Of a stretch of DNA of 64,000 bases, positions 54,102 through 62,547 are shown piece by piece. The position numbers and the translations under genes were made by a program. The DNA is taken from the NCBI RefSeq assembly GCF_030815985.1, contig NZ_JAUSXM010000001.1, positions 4,154,001 through 4,218,000 of the forward strand, read 5' to 3'. The notes under the pieces were generated by a model, which saw only the letters and a list, made by a program, of their open reading frames with translations, ran no database searches and was not told the origin of the DNA. This DNA is from Paenibacillus sp. W2I17. Lineage in GTDB: Bacteria; Bacillota; Bacilli; Paenibacillales; Paenibacillaceae. Each line of letters begins with the position of its first letter. Position 1 is the first letter of the stretch.

Positions 54102-54908
54102 TTATGAATCTTTTGGTTCTTTCTCCACATGGCCTCCGCCCTGATAGGCTGTCTCATCCTGTTTGTCAGGTATGCCTCTAAGCTTTGCCTCTTCCCACAA
54201 CTCGGCTGCATCATCCTGTGGGCGGTATCCAATCTTCTGCGCCAGATAGCCAATATCATAGTAATTATCTGTATTCGCTGAAGTCCCGTACAGATTCAGA
54301 TACTTCATATCTGAATCAGCTTCAATACAGCACTCAGCGAGCTGGACCATGTCCCTTGGTGATATCCAAATATGAGCCGATCGCTCCGAGTGCGGATATG
54401 TATCACCCGAGAAGTTTCCAATCCGAATGTTGAATGAGGACAGGTCATATTTGTCAACGTAATAACGTCCCAGCAGTTCAATATAACATTTGCTAAGTCC
54501 ATAGAAGCTGTCCGGCCGGTACGGGTCATCCACTTCAATATCTTCACCTGTAGGATAGAAGCCTGTTGCATGATTGGAACTTGCGAAGATCACCCGCTGA
54601 ACACCATTCAACCGTGCTGCTTCATACACATTGTAGGCTCCAGTTACGTTGATCGGCAGAACTTTGCCTAGAAAATCTTCCTTATCCTTGGCCCAGGCAA
54701 TGTGCAGAACGGTGTGAACCCCCTGCATTAGTTCCATCAGGCGTTCCCCATCTGTCACATCCATGGCTACAATGCCAGCTTCCTCGTCTTCACGCAGATC
54801 CGCTGCAATGATGTCATACGTACCCTTGGCTCTCAGCCCCTCCAGCAGACTGCGACCAATGACTCCAGCAGCTCCCGTAATTAACAGTTTTCGCTTCAGT
54901 TCACTCAT
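54102..54908 (-). CDS. NAD-dependent epimerase/dehydratase family, uronate-dehydrogenase-like
   Basis: Extended-SDR-type protein of 268 aa. The NAD site is LLITGAAGVIGRSLLEGL; the catalytic Ser is in IFASSNHATGFYP and the Tyr-Lys pair in YGLSKCYIELLGRYY; later RIGNFSGDTYP is present. The SSNH..GFYP signature and length match bacterial uronate dehydrogenase, which oxidises galacturonate or glucuronate to aldarolactone. That fits the uronate-releasing genes downstream. A generic sugar epimerase cannot be excluded. AGGGAG precedes the ATG. Confidence 0.8.
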   Translation of the reverse strand: MSELKRKLLITGAAGVIGRSLLEGLRAKGTYDIIAADLREDEEAGIVAMDVTDGERLMELMQGVHTVLHIAWAKDKEDFLGKVLPINVTGAYNVYEAARLNGVQRVIFASSNHATGFYPTGEDIEVDDPYRPDSFYGLSKCYIELLGRYYVDKYDLSSFNIRIGNFSGDTYPHSERSAHIWISPRDMVQLAECCIEADSDMKYLNLYGTSANTDNYYDIGYLAQKIGYRPQDDAAELWEEAKLRGIPDKQDETAYQGGGHVEKEPKDS

Positions 54909-55002
54909 GAATCCAGCTCCCTTCGCTCAAATTGGCTATCTATCCTCTATAGAACAGTATTAACCGATCAGGCGAAGGAATTACCGGATTTTACAATACA
55001 AC

Positions 55003-55230
55003 CTATATAAGTTGAACTAGCCATTTACACGAGAACGTAGAGGACAGAAAGAACCTGAAGAAGCGGAACGTTCGCCTAAAAGCTTTCTGAAAGAAAGCTG
55101 CATCGGAAGCATACGCTTATCCCAAAATTTTCACCTTTATAAAAGTGAATTTAAAAATCTGGGGATAACAGTGATCGGAAGGTTGTTCTTTCATCGAAGT
55201 GGTTAGTGTAAATATTCTTTAGTTCAACTA
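55003..55230. repeat. Palindromic dispersed repeat, copy 3 (228 bp)
   Basis: Same family as copies 1 and 2, with left end CTATATAAGTTGAAC and right end GTTCAACTA. It holds both hairpin modules: AGCTTTC/GAAAGCT, and CTTATCCC/GGGGATAA with an inner TTCAC/GTGAA. The inner stem differs from copy 2 (TTCCC/GGGAA) by a compensatory pair change. The last three bases are the complement of azlD's TAG stop codon. Confidence 0.85.
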
Positions 55231-55557
55231 TCCGATCCAATATCGCAAAATCATCATAGCTACAATACCGACCAATACGGTTCCCAGCAGACTGCGCGTC
55301 CAGATCGCTACTGCAATCGTAGGCAGGGATGCCCACAGAGCTGCATTATGCGTAATCGGCACTAACTGGTTGCCTGACATGAACAGTTCCTGACCAATCA
55401 GCGCTGCCATAACCGCTACGGGTACATACTCCAGCCAGCGTAACAACCACATTGGAATCTGTATCTTGCTGAACAGCATCAGTGGCAGTACACGCGGGAT
55501 AAATGTTAACAGTGCCGAACCCATAATAATCCAGAATACATCCCATCTTACTTCCAT
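55228..55557 (-). CDS. azlD: Branched-chain amino acid exporter small subunit
   Basis: A 109-aa membrane protein with three to four helices (VFWIIMGSALLTFIPRVLPLML at the start, VPVAVMAALIG, and an LLGTVLVGIVAMMILRYW end), typical of AzlD, partner of AzlC in branched-chain amino acid or azaleucine export. It overlaps azlC by 10 bp. Its TAG stop lies in the end of repeat copy 3. Confidence 0.9.
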   Translation of the reverse strand: MEVRWDVFWIIMGSALLTFIPRVLPLMLFSKIQIPMWLLRWLEYVPVAVMAALIGQELFMSGNQLVPITHNAALWASLPTIAVAIWTRSLLGTVLVGIVAMMILRYWIG

Positions 55558-56252
55558 CGTTCCATGAACACTCCCATCGTTGCCGCAATGACCGCAGCCA
55601 CAATGACACTCATGCTGCCAAGTGAAGCCATGCTGGCGAAGATTACACAGACCACGGCGATAATAGCCACATTAATGTGTATTTTTTTGTTTTTGCGATG
55701 CACCAACTGGAGTACAACCAGTCCAATAAACATTGCTGGCAGGGCATAATCCAGACCCAGTCGTTCCGGGTTAGTGATCCAGCGTCCAAAGTACGCTCCC
55801 GCCATATTAGCCACGAACCAGTTCAGATATGCGGTAATATTCAGACCGTGCATCCAGCGTTCACTAAGCCTTTCCCTACCAATCGCACGTGTCATCGCCA
55901 CGCCGAAAGACTCATCGGTAAGCAGTGAACCAATCCACATATTTTTAAGCGGGTTCAGATGCCGAAAATACGGTGATACAGCTGCACTGAGCAGCAAATG
56001 ACGAAGATTCACAAAAAATATGGTGAACATGATGGCTACTGCTGATCCATTCGATGCAAGCATGCCTGCTGCAATGAACTGAGCCGATCCTGCATATAAA
56101 ATCAGGCTGAGCAGTGCCGTTTCCGCCAGACTCAGACCTGCGGTCATTTCAATGACACCCGCCGCAAAGCCAATACTTAAATAACCAAGCAGGGTTGGGA
56201 TACAATCTTTGACCCCTTGCATGAATGTAGCTTGATCCTGGACCTCTTCCAT
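55548..56252 (-). CDS. azlC: Branched-chain amino acid exporter large subunit
   Basis: AzlC-family permease of 234 aa with at least five helices. Family marks are FMQGVKDCIPTLLGYLSIGFAAG, LILYAGSAQFIAAGMLA, FFVNLRHLLLSAAVSPYF and LLTDESFGVAM. The start MEEVQD at 56252 is chosen for AGGAG in front and normal family length; the open frame continues to 56399 without homology. It forms an operon with azlD. Confidence 0.9.
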   Translation of the reverse strand: MEEVQDQATFMQGVKDCIPTLLGYLSIGFAAGVIEMTAGLSLAETALLSLILYAGSAQFIAAGMLASNGSAVAIMFTIFFVNLRHLLLSAAVSPYFRHLNPLKNMWIGSLLTDESFGVAMTRAIGRERLSERWMHGLNITAYLNWFVANMAGAYFGRWITNPERLGLDYALPAMFIGLVVLQLVHRKNKKIHINVAIIAVVCVIFASMASLGSMSVIVAAVIAATMGVFMERWK

Positions 56253-56698
56253 GTTCTCCTGTCCAGATATCTGTAGTGTACTTTGGTCCAACTGCCGTAC
56301 AACCCCTCTCCAATTTCGGTCCCCATAAACCGATATATATGGATGTAGATCCATCCAGGTCCATTCTTCATGAAAACAACTTCTTTGTGTATTCAACATG
56401 ACCAGTTACATGCCTTATGGATTTCACATTTTGCAAAATTCACTTCACATTAATTCAGAAATATACCACAAGATGTGCACTAAGGGAGAGACAGATTAAT
56501 TTTTATAGAACAGATGTAATCCTAAATACCTATAAAATCAAAAAATATTTTCACAAAACGCATAAATTATGTTGAATAAACGCGAAATTTGTCATACGAT
56601 AGCACCAGAAACTTCTGGAAAGGATGGAATGAAATATCTTTTACCAGTTGGGCTTGTCCACTAGATATGGGGATGGGTTACACAGAGGGGGAATGTGT
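56253..56698. other. 446-bp region without a credible gene
   Basis: It holds the upstream regions of azlC and the divergent chemoreceptor. A sigma-D-like promoter is at 56577-56602: TAAA, 14 bases, TACGATAG. Nothing else was recognised. Confidence 0.45.
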
Positions 56699-58699
56699 AT
56701 GAAAAAAATTCGTAAACAAGGGATCAAAAGAACAATGCAGATGAGAGAGAAACTAATTTTGTCATTTGCCATTGTATTGCTCATTCCAACCATTAGTCTG
56801 GGCATTATCTCGTTCCAAACAGCTGATGCCAAGGTTGAAGAGAAAATGTATGAGAACGCGATCAGCAGTGTTACTGTGCTCAACCAGACCATTGACCAGA
56901 TCATTGGTGCAACACGCAAAAATGTTGATTTCCTTGCAAGTCAGCTGGATGCAGGCAATGTCGGACCCAATCAGGGTGACGAAACAGATACCATCCGTAC
57001 CTTGCTCGACGCTTATAAGGAAACGCATGATGACGTGGAACTTGCCTCCCTCGGTACCGATCAGGGCGTGTATATTAACTCCCCTGTAACTGCGGTGAAC
57101 AAAGAAGGATATGACCCGCGCGAACGCCCGTGGTATCAGGCTGCTACGCAGAACAAAGATGTCCCTACCGTAATCACCCCCTACTTATCAAGCAATACCG
57201 GCAATGTTGTTGCTTCGGTAGCTCAGACCTCAGCGGATGGCCATGGTGTCGTCTCTGTCAGCCTGTCGCTTGAAGCCCTCTCGAAGACGGTTAACTCCAC
57301 GAAGATTGGCGAGAAGGGTTATATCTATATCATTGATAATGCCAATAAAATCATTGTACATCCTACCGAAAAACCGGGGACCGAAGGAACCATGGCACCC
57401 TATAAAGATATTTTCGCACAGAAAAACGGAAGTCTGACCTATACACTAAATGGAAACCAGGAACACGCCTTTTTCTCCACCAATGAAACGACGGGCTGGA
57501 CCGTGGTTGGTGTCATCGACAGTGGGGAAGTGACGGCATCTGTCCGTCCGATTTTATACACCACACTTATTGTTGTAGCGATTGCAATTGCGGTAAGCTC
57601 CATCATTATTTTCTGGATTGTGCAATCAATCACCAAACCACTGAACCGCTTGGTGAAGGCATCTGACGAAATTAGTAATGGTAATCTGACCATCGAAGTT
57701 GCTGTATTGGGACAGGATGAATTCGGCAAGCTGAGCACCAGCTTCAATAAGATGAGCGAATCCCTGCGAACCGTTATTCAGGACGTGCGACACACGGCTG
57801 ACGAGTTAACCGCCTCATCCACACAATTGGCAGTCAACTCATCGGAGACAACCAAAGCAACAGAGCAAGTCGCCCTGATCACGGAAGAATCCGCAGCTGG
57901 ACTTGAGAAACAAGCAAGTAACCTGAAACATACGGCACTACAGATGAATGAACTTGCTGAAGGTGTGGGACAGGTAACGAACAGCACACAGCAAGTATCC
58001 GAAGCTGCCATGCAAGCAAGTGAGCTCGCAGATAAAGGGAATGCGACCATGCAAACGGCCGTATCCGAGATGAGTTCCGTCAGTCGCTTTGTGCAAGGTA
58101 TGGCAGACACCGCTGGACGACTTGAACAGCATTCCACATCCATTGGTGAGATGGTATCTGTCATTACAGATATCGCTGCACAGACCAATTTGCTTGCTCT
58201 CAATGCTTCTATAGAAGCGGCACGTGCAGGTGAGCATGGACGTGGCTTCTCCGTTGTTGCCAGCGAAGTCCGCAAGCTCGCGGAACAATCCAGCCTGTCC
58301 GGCCAGAAGATTGTAGAGATGGTCGGAGCGATTCAACAGGAGATTTCAATGGCCAATCACAGTGTACAGATCGGGCAACAGGATGTAAGCAACGGCATTC
58401 GTGCCGTTCAGTTTGCAGATGAAGCTTTTGCCCAGATTAGTGAGGCTGTCGGGGTCGTCAATCATCAGCTTGAGAACATTGCAGCCGCCTCACAACAGAT
58501 GTCTGCAAGTACAGCTGAAGTGGTGCAATCCATTGATCAGATCCATGCCATATCGGAAACCAATGCCGACGGAACGGAGAACATCTCTGCTGCTACGGAG
58601 GAGCAAGTGGCTTCCATGCAGGAGATATCATCCTCTGCTGATTCCCTTGCCCATCTGGCTCACAAGCTGCAGAAGCTGGTAGAACAATTCAAGCTGTAG
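56699..58699 (+). CDS. Methyl-accepting chemotaxis protein, dCache type
   Basis: Chemoreceptor of 666 aa. TM1 is near residues 17-38. The extracellular dCache_1 domain (about 40-290) has [28 protein letters not shown], a segment typical of amino-acid-binding Cache receptors. TM2 is near 295-318. HAMP ([21 protein letters not shown]) and the cytoplasmic tip [40 protein letters not shown] follow. The start MKKIRK at 56699 follows AGAGGGGGA; the longer frame lacks a ribosome site. Repeat copy 4 begins three bases after the stop. Confidence 0.93.
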   Translation: MKKIRKQGIKRTMQMREKLILSFAIVLLIPTISLGIISFQTADAKVEEKMYENAISSVTVLNQTIDQIIGATRKNVDFLASQLDAGNVGPNQGDETDTIRTLLDAYKETHDDVELASLGTDQGVYINSPVTAVNKEGYDPRERPWYQAATQNKDVPTVITPYLSSNTGNVVASVAQTSADGHGVVSVSLSLEALSKTVNSTKIGEKGYIYIIDNANKIIVHPTEKPGTEGTMAPYKDIFAQKNGSLTYTLNGNQEHAFFSTNETTGWTVVGVIDSGEVTASVRPILYTTLIVVAIAIAVSSIIIFWIVQSITKPLNRLVKASDEISNGNLTIEVAVLGQDEFGKLSTSFNKMSESLRTVIQDVRHTADELTASSTQLAVNSSETTKATEQVALITEESAAGLEKQASNLKHTALQMNELAEGVGQVTNSTQQVSEAAMQASELADKGNATMQTAVSEMSSVSRFVQGMADTAGRLEQHSTSIGEMVSVITDIAAQTNLLALNASIEAARAGEHGRGFSVVASEVRKLAEQSSLSGQKIVEMVGAIQQEISMANHSVQIGQQDVSNGIRAVQFADEAFAQISEAVGVVNHQLENIAAASQQMSASTAEVVQSIDQIHAISETNADGTENISAATEEQVASMQEISSSADSLAHLAHKLQKLVEQFKL

Positions 58700-58701
58700 C
58701 C

Positions 58702-58792
58702 GTTGAACTAAAGATTATTTACACCGACACTACGATGACAGAGCAACCTTCCAATGGCTGTTATCGTGTAAAAGATTAGTTCAACTTATATA
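58702..58792. repeat. Palindromic dispersed repeat, copy 4 (short, 91 bp)
   Basis: A shortened member in opposite orientation: ends GTTGAACTAAAG and TTAGTTCAACTTATATA, then TTTACAC. The inside corresponds to the complement of the right half of copies 1-3 (ATGACAGAGCAACCTTCC, then GCTGTTATC). The left half and both hairpin modules are missing, so it is an internal-deletion derivative. Confidence 0.75.
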
Positions 58793-58811
58793 ACAAGTAG
58801 TCTGTAATACC

Positions 58812-58849
58812 AAAAGCCCCTTTGCCATCATATTGGCAAAGGGGCTTTT
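58812..58849. terminator. Bidirectional terminator
   Basis: AAAAGCCCCTTTGCC and GGCAAAGGGGCTTTT are perfect 15-bp arms. It lies between the chemoreceptor and the convergent GIY-YIG gene. Confidence 0.9.
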
Positions 58850-58891
58850 GGGTTATGAAGGGCCATGAAATTTAGAAAGGAAATGACTCTC

Positions 58892-60088
58892 CTATTCAGC
58901 AGATTGCTTTTTATCTCCGTGATATCCTTGATCTCCGTAGGGCTCTAACTGTTCAAACCAGCGATTCAGACATTTGGCGAGTGCATCTTTGGGATCGTTA
59001 TACGGGTTATCGTCTTGTTTCAATGTCTCCAGCACCTCGATCACAAAAGCATTCTCTCCATATTCATTCCATTCAGCCTGCAATCTTCGATTCAGATGGC
59101 TACCCATCTGTAACATAAACCGTTGTCCGTTAATGGTTTTCAGGTTAAGTGTGCTGTCGATATAAACTTTGCCGTTACGTTCATTCCGAATCTGGTAGAC
59201 GCCCGCTTCCGTTTTAACTTCTTTGGCCTGTTCCTGTAATTCTTTGCGACGATCCATCTTCTCCTGCTCCCCCTTTGCTTTGCGCTCCGGTTTTCCAACT
59301 TCGGCGCTCTGTTGATCTGCGTGGCTTCCCAGCCAATACTGACTGCCGTCTGGCTCACGTTCCAGCAAACCATAGTCGACGAGATACCTCCGTATTTCCA
59401 CGTAATCATCATAAACTTCCTTCAGCAGCTCATTGACCTGTTTCTCGGAATATTTGCGCTCTGTCTCGAATCGTTTGGCAATTTCGATGAGCACAATATA
59501 TTTATGCTTTTGCTGCATATGAAACGTCGTCAGTGGACCGCCAGTACCCTCTGGAAAATACTTGTTTAGCACCTTCTCCCGATCCTGTTCTGTAATATCA
59601 AATGAGTTCGGATGGATCGTATGTCCATGCCTTGTCACAGGTGACACCCATTCGGCTGGACCCTGGGTATCCTTACTTTTGAGAAGTTCCATTAATGCCA
59701 GGAATATTTTAGCCTGCCGTTCCTTCTCCTTCAATACAAAACGATGATTCCGAATCGTGGAAGCACTCCCGATGCCAAGGGTCTTCTGTACTTCAGCATC
59801 CTTCTTGCCTTCATAGAATTGTGCCAGCAATCCACGCTGGACATCAGACAATCCGGTTACGCTTTTATCCAGCTCCAGCAAATATTCAAATACCGATCCA
59901 TGAACTTTCTCAATATGCACTCGCATATAACGGGCTGCCTCATAGAGCACTCCTTCTTCAGGGTATATAATCCCCGCTTCCGTCCTGTATCCGCAGCAGA
60001 CACATATATAGGCGGGACCCTCCTCCATATAACCACGCTTGATCTCTTCCAATGAAGCTGTTTGCAACCAGGATTCCGATGATTTCAT
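58892..60088 (-). CDS. LuxR-like HTH / DUF2087 / GIY-YIG protein
   Basis: Three-part protein of 398 aa. Residues 25-65 have a CVCC..H....H putative zinc site. Residues 75-130 look like a LuxR-type HTH (GLSDVQRGLLAQFYEGKKDAEVQKTLGIGSASTIRNHRF). Residues 165-255 match DUF2087 (REKVLNKYFPEGTGGPLTTFHMQQKHKYIVLIEIAKRF). After a charged coiled linker, residues 290-350 carry a GIY-YIG-type nuclease module (GVYQIRNERNGKVYI). The start at 60088 follows AAAGGAG. It may be a DNA-binding regulator with a nuclease-fold tail. Repeat copy 4 and a lone repeat end (60118-60132) flank it. Confidence 0.78.
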   Translation of the reverse strand: MKSSESWLQTASLEEIKRGYMEEGPAYICVCCGYRTEAGIIYPEEGVLYEAARYMRVHIEKVHGSVFEYLLELDKSVTGLSDVQRGLLAQFYEGKKDAEVQKTLGIGSASTIRNHRFVLKEKERQAKIFLALMELLKSKDTQGPAEWVSPVTRHGHTIHPNSFDITEQDREKVLNKYFPEGTGGPLTTFHMQQKHKYIVLIEIAKRFETERKYSEKQVNELLKEVYDDYVEIRRYLVDYGLLEREPDGSQYWLGSHADQQSAEVGKPERKAKGEQEKMDRRKELQEQAKEVKTEAGVYQIRNERNGKVYIDSTLNLKTINGQRFMLQMGSHLNRRLQAEWNEYGENAFVIEVLETLKQDDNPYNDPKDALAKCLNRWFEQLEPYGDQGYHGDKKQSAE

Positions 60089-60117
60089 GTAAAAGCTCCT
60101 TTTTATCATTGTTATGG

Positions 60118-60132
60118 TTAGTTCAACCGTAT
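60118..60132. repeat. Solo end of the palindromic repeat family
   Basis: TTAGTTCAACCGTATA repeats the right terminal sequence of the family (TTAGTTCAACTTATATA) with no partner sequence inside. It lies 30 bp before the GIY-YIG gene start. It may be a remnant or a chance match. Confidence 0.35.
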
Positions 60133-60257
60133 AATAATCAAATATTTTATAATTTTGTTTGTTTATTTATAGACATAATATAGTTTTGTTTTTTATATGT
60201 CAATATAACGGAAAAGGATGCTGTGTTTAAAGACATAATGGATGCCTCTTGTTCAAC

Positions 60258-60292
60258 AGAAAAAAGACCGCAGGGTCGCAACCCTGCAGTCT
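60258..60292 (-). terminator. Terminator of the chemoreceptor gene
   Basis: On the minus strand AGACTGCAGGGT and ACCCTGCGGTCT pair with one mismatch and are followed by TTTTTT. Confidence 0.85.
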
Positions 60293-60306
60293 CATTTCAA
60301 TCCCTG

Positions 60307-62280
60307 TTACAACTTAAACCGTTCAATCATACTTTGCAGATCTTCAGCCATACGTGACAATGCTGCCGAAGAAGCTGCAACCTCTTCCATTGTAGCCAAC
60401 TGCTCTTGAGCCGCCGCTGATCCATCTTCCGTTCCAGAGGCAATTCTGTCCGACAGAACCATTGTATCACTTACTGCCTTGTTGATATGACTCATGCCCC
60501 CATCAATCTGACGGGAAGCCGCGGATACTTCTCCAGCTTGTGCAGCCACCAACTGAACCGCAGTACGAATGTTATTGAATGCTTCGCCCGCTTCTGTAAC
60601 CATCTGCGAACTCTTCACCATACCTTCTCCCGTACGGGCAAAAGTGGATTGCACCGCATTGGTTTTCTCCTGCATTTCATGCATAAGCTCATTAATCCGC
60701 TCGGCTGAAGCGCCTGAACTGTGAGCCAGTGTCTTCACTTCGTTGGCTACGACCGCGAATCCGCGCCCTTGCTCGCCAGCTCTTGAAGCTTCAATGGATG
60801 CATTCAATGCAAGAATGTTCGTCTGCTTGGCAATGGCCGTAATCTCGGCCACAATCACAAGAATCTCTTCGTTTTTCGCGCGCAGATCCTCAATGACCAC
60901 AGACATGGCTTTGCTCTCGTCATTCACCTGCTGAATATGGTTAACCGCTTCTTCTACTGTAACCATACCCGCTTCCGACTTGGTGGATGCATCCAGAGCG
61001 ATACGAGCGGTGTCTTCAGCACTTGAAGAGATCTCTTTGACTCCAATGGACATTTCGCCCACAAGTTGACCTGTAGCAGCAAGACTATTGTTCTGCAAAG
61101 TCGTTCCCGCAGCTGCATCCTGCATCAGTTCGGCCACCTGTTCTGTGGCTTTGGATGTCTGCTCGGAACTTGCCATCAGTTCTTCAGAAGACGCCGCCAG
61201 CTGGCTGGACGTATCATGTACTTCTCCAAGCACACTACGGAGTGAGGTCGTCATCATATCGAAGCTTTCCCCGAGCTGTCCGAACTCGTCCCGGCGCTGT
61301 AAACCTACCCGAACGGTGAGATCCCCGGCGCTTACTTTGGATGCTGCCTGCGTTAATTGCAGCAATGGCCGGTGAATGCTGCGGATAATGAATATAAGCA
61401 GAATCAACCCGATAACCAATGCAGATGCCACAATTGTAATTGAACGGATCAAAATAGGCATTACGGCCTCACTTGCTTCGGAAGGAACCATCTCACCAAC
61501 AATTTTCCAACCTGTCACCGGATTGGTGAAATACACAGCTTCCACTTCGTGACCATCATATGTATACTTCACCGTTCCACTTTCCTTCGTATACATCTCA
61601 TTAATGTAGCTTTCATCCGACTGTGTACCGGATTCGATATTGTAGTGGAACAGGAATTTGCCCCCGTTATCCAGCATGTACAGTTTTCCTTCTTTACCAA
61701 TACGTATCTGATCAACGGATTCTTTCAGATGATTTAGACTGACATTGGCTCCGAATACCCCTTTGCCGTCAGCCAGCTTGACCGCTGCGGTCACAACCCA
61801 TTCGCCCGTCGAAGCCGACTGGAACGTATCCGAGATTACCGGTTCATCCTGGGACATACCCATCGTATACCATGAACGTTCTCGAGGATCATAATTCTGT
61901 TCCTCGGATTCAGGGGACTTCATCCAGCTACCATCTTCGGCACCTGCGGTAAGTACACCCAGTTCCTTATGATTCTGAGACATCCGATCCATCTGCCTTT
62001 GCAGTGCAGGGGATTTAGTAATAATATCGTTTGAAGTAATACCCGCCGCCATCTGAGCTGCGTTATCCTTCTCCATATCGAGCATTTGATTTATCTGCAG
62101 ACTAAGCATTTCTGTTTTTGCCTGTGCGGAACGGATAATCTCCATTTTAACCTGGTCAGCAGCTTTTTGATAAGACAACCATCCCACGGTAATGCTCGGT
62201 ACTATCAGGAACAGGAGCAATGCAGCAATCAGGCGTTTTTTTACGGTTAAAGTAAACCAATTTCGAATCCTTTTCTTCAT
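60307..62280 (-). CDS. Methyl-accepting chemotaxis protein, dCache type
   Basis: Chemoreceptor of 657 aa. TM1 is near residues 15-33. The extracellular dCache domain has [37 protein letters not shown]2 is near 280-300. HAMP ([25 protein letters not shown]) and the signalling tip [40 protein letters not shown] follow. A sigma-D-like -10 TCCGATAA lies at 62316-62323 on the minus strand. It shares the DPRERxWY Cache motif with the chemoreceptor at 56699, so the two may bind related ligands. Confidence 0.93.
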   Translation of the reverse strand: MKKRIRNWFTLTVKKRLIAALLLFLIVPSITVGWLSYQKAADQVKMEIIRSAQAKTEMLSLQINQMLDMEKDNAAQMAAGITSNDIITKSPALQRQMDRMSQNHKELGVLTAGAEDGSWMKSPESEEQNYDPRERSWYTMGMSQDEPVISDTFQSASTGEWVVTAAVKLADGKGVFGANVSLNHLKESVDQIRIGKEGKLYMLDNGGKFLFHYNIESGTQSDESYINEMYTKESGTVKYTYDGHEVEAVYFTNPVTGWKIVGEMVPSEASEAVMPILIRSITIVASALVIGLILLIFIIRSIHRPLLQLTQAASKVSAGDLTVRVGLQRRDEFGQLGESFDMMTTSLRSVLGEVHDTSSQLAASSEELMASSEQTSKATEQVAELMQDAAAGTTLQNNSLAATGQLVGEMSIGVKEISSSAEDTARIALDASTKSEAGMVTVEEAVNHIQQVNDESKAMSVVIEDLRAKNEEILVIVAEITAIAKQTNILALNASIEASRAGEQGRGFAVVANEVKTLAHSSGASAERINELMHEMQEKTNAVQSTFARTGEGMVKSSQMVTEAGEAFNNIRTAVQLVAAQAGEVSAASRQIDGGMSHINKAVSDTMVLSDRIASGTEDGSAAAQEQLATMEEVAASSAALSRMAEDLQSMIERFKL

Positions 62281-62315
62281 TTAACTATCCCCCATCATAA
62301 TCTTCACCCATCCTT

Positions 62316-62323
62316 TTATCGGA
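62316..62323 (-). promoter_or_regulatory. Sigma-D-like -10 element of chemoreceptor gene
   Basis: On the minus strand TCCGATAA lies about 36 bp before the start codon, with TAAT 16 bases upstream as a weak -35. Confidence 0.5.
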
Positions 62324-62420
62324 CAATCGCTGTAAAAATATTATGTATAGATACTAAATTAGTACAAATTTAATTTAAATGATCTGATCTGATTATATGG
62401 ATTATATCCGCTTATTCGTT

Positions 62421-62449
62421 TTGACCCTCTACGCGAGATCGTTTACAAT
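62421..62449 (+). promoter_or_regulatory. Sigma-A promoter with cre-like overlap
   Basis: TTGACC, 17 bases, TACAAT is a near-consensus vegetative promoter. CGAGATCGTTTACA (62434-62447) inside it matches the cre consensus at 13 of 14 positions and overlaps the -10, a repressing position for CcpA. It drives the serine hydrolase gene. Confidence 0.6.
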
Positions 62450-62547
62450 GCTCATAAGCTGGCTATTCATGAAACGATTGGAAGGAGAGGATTCAAATCT
62501 TACGTAAGTCAAATGAAAGACAACGTATTTCCCCGGTATATTCATCC

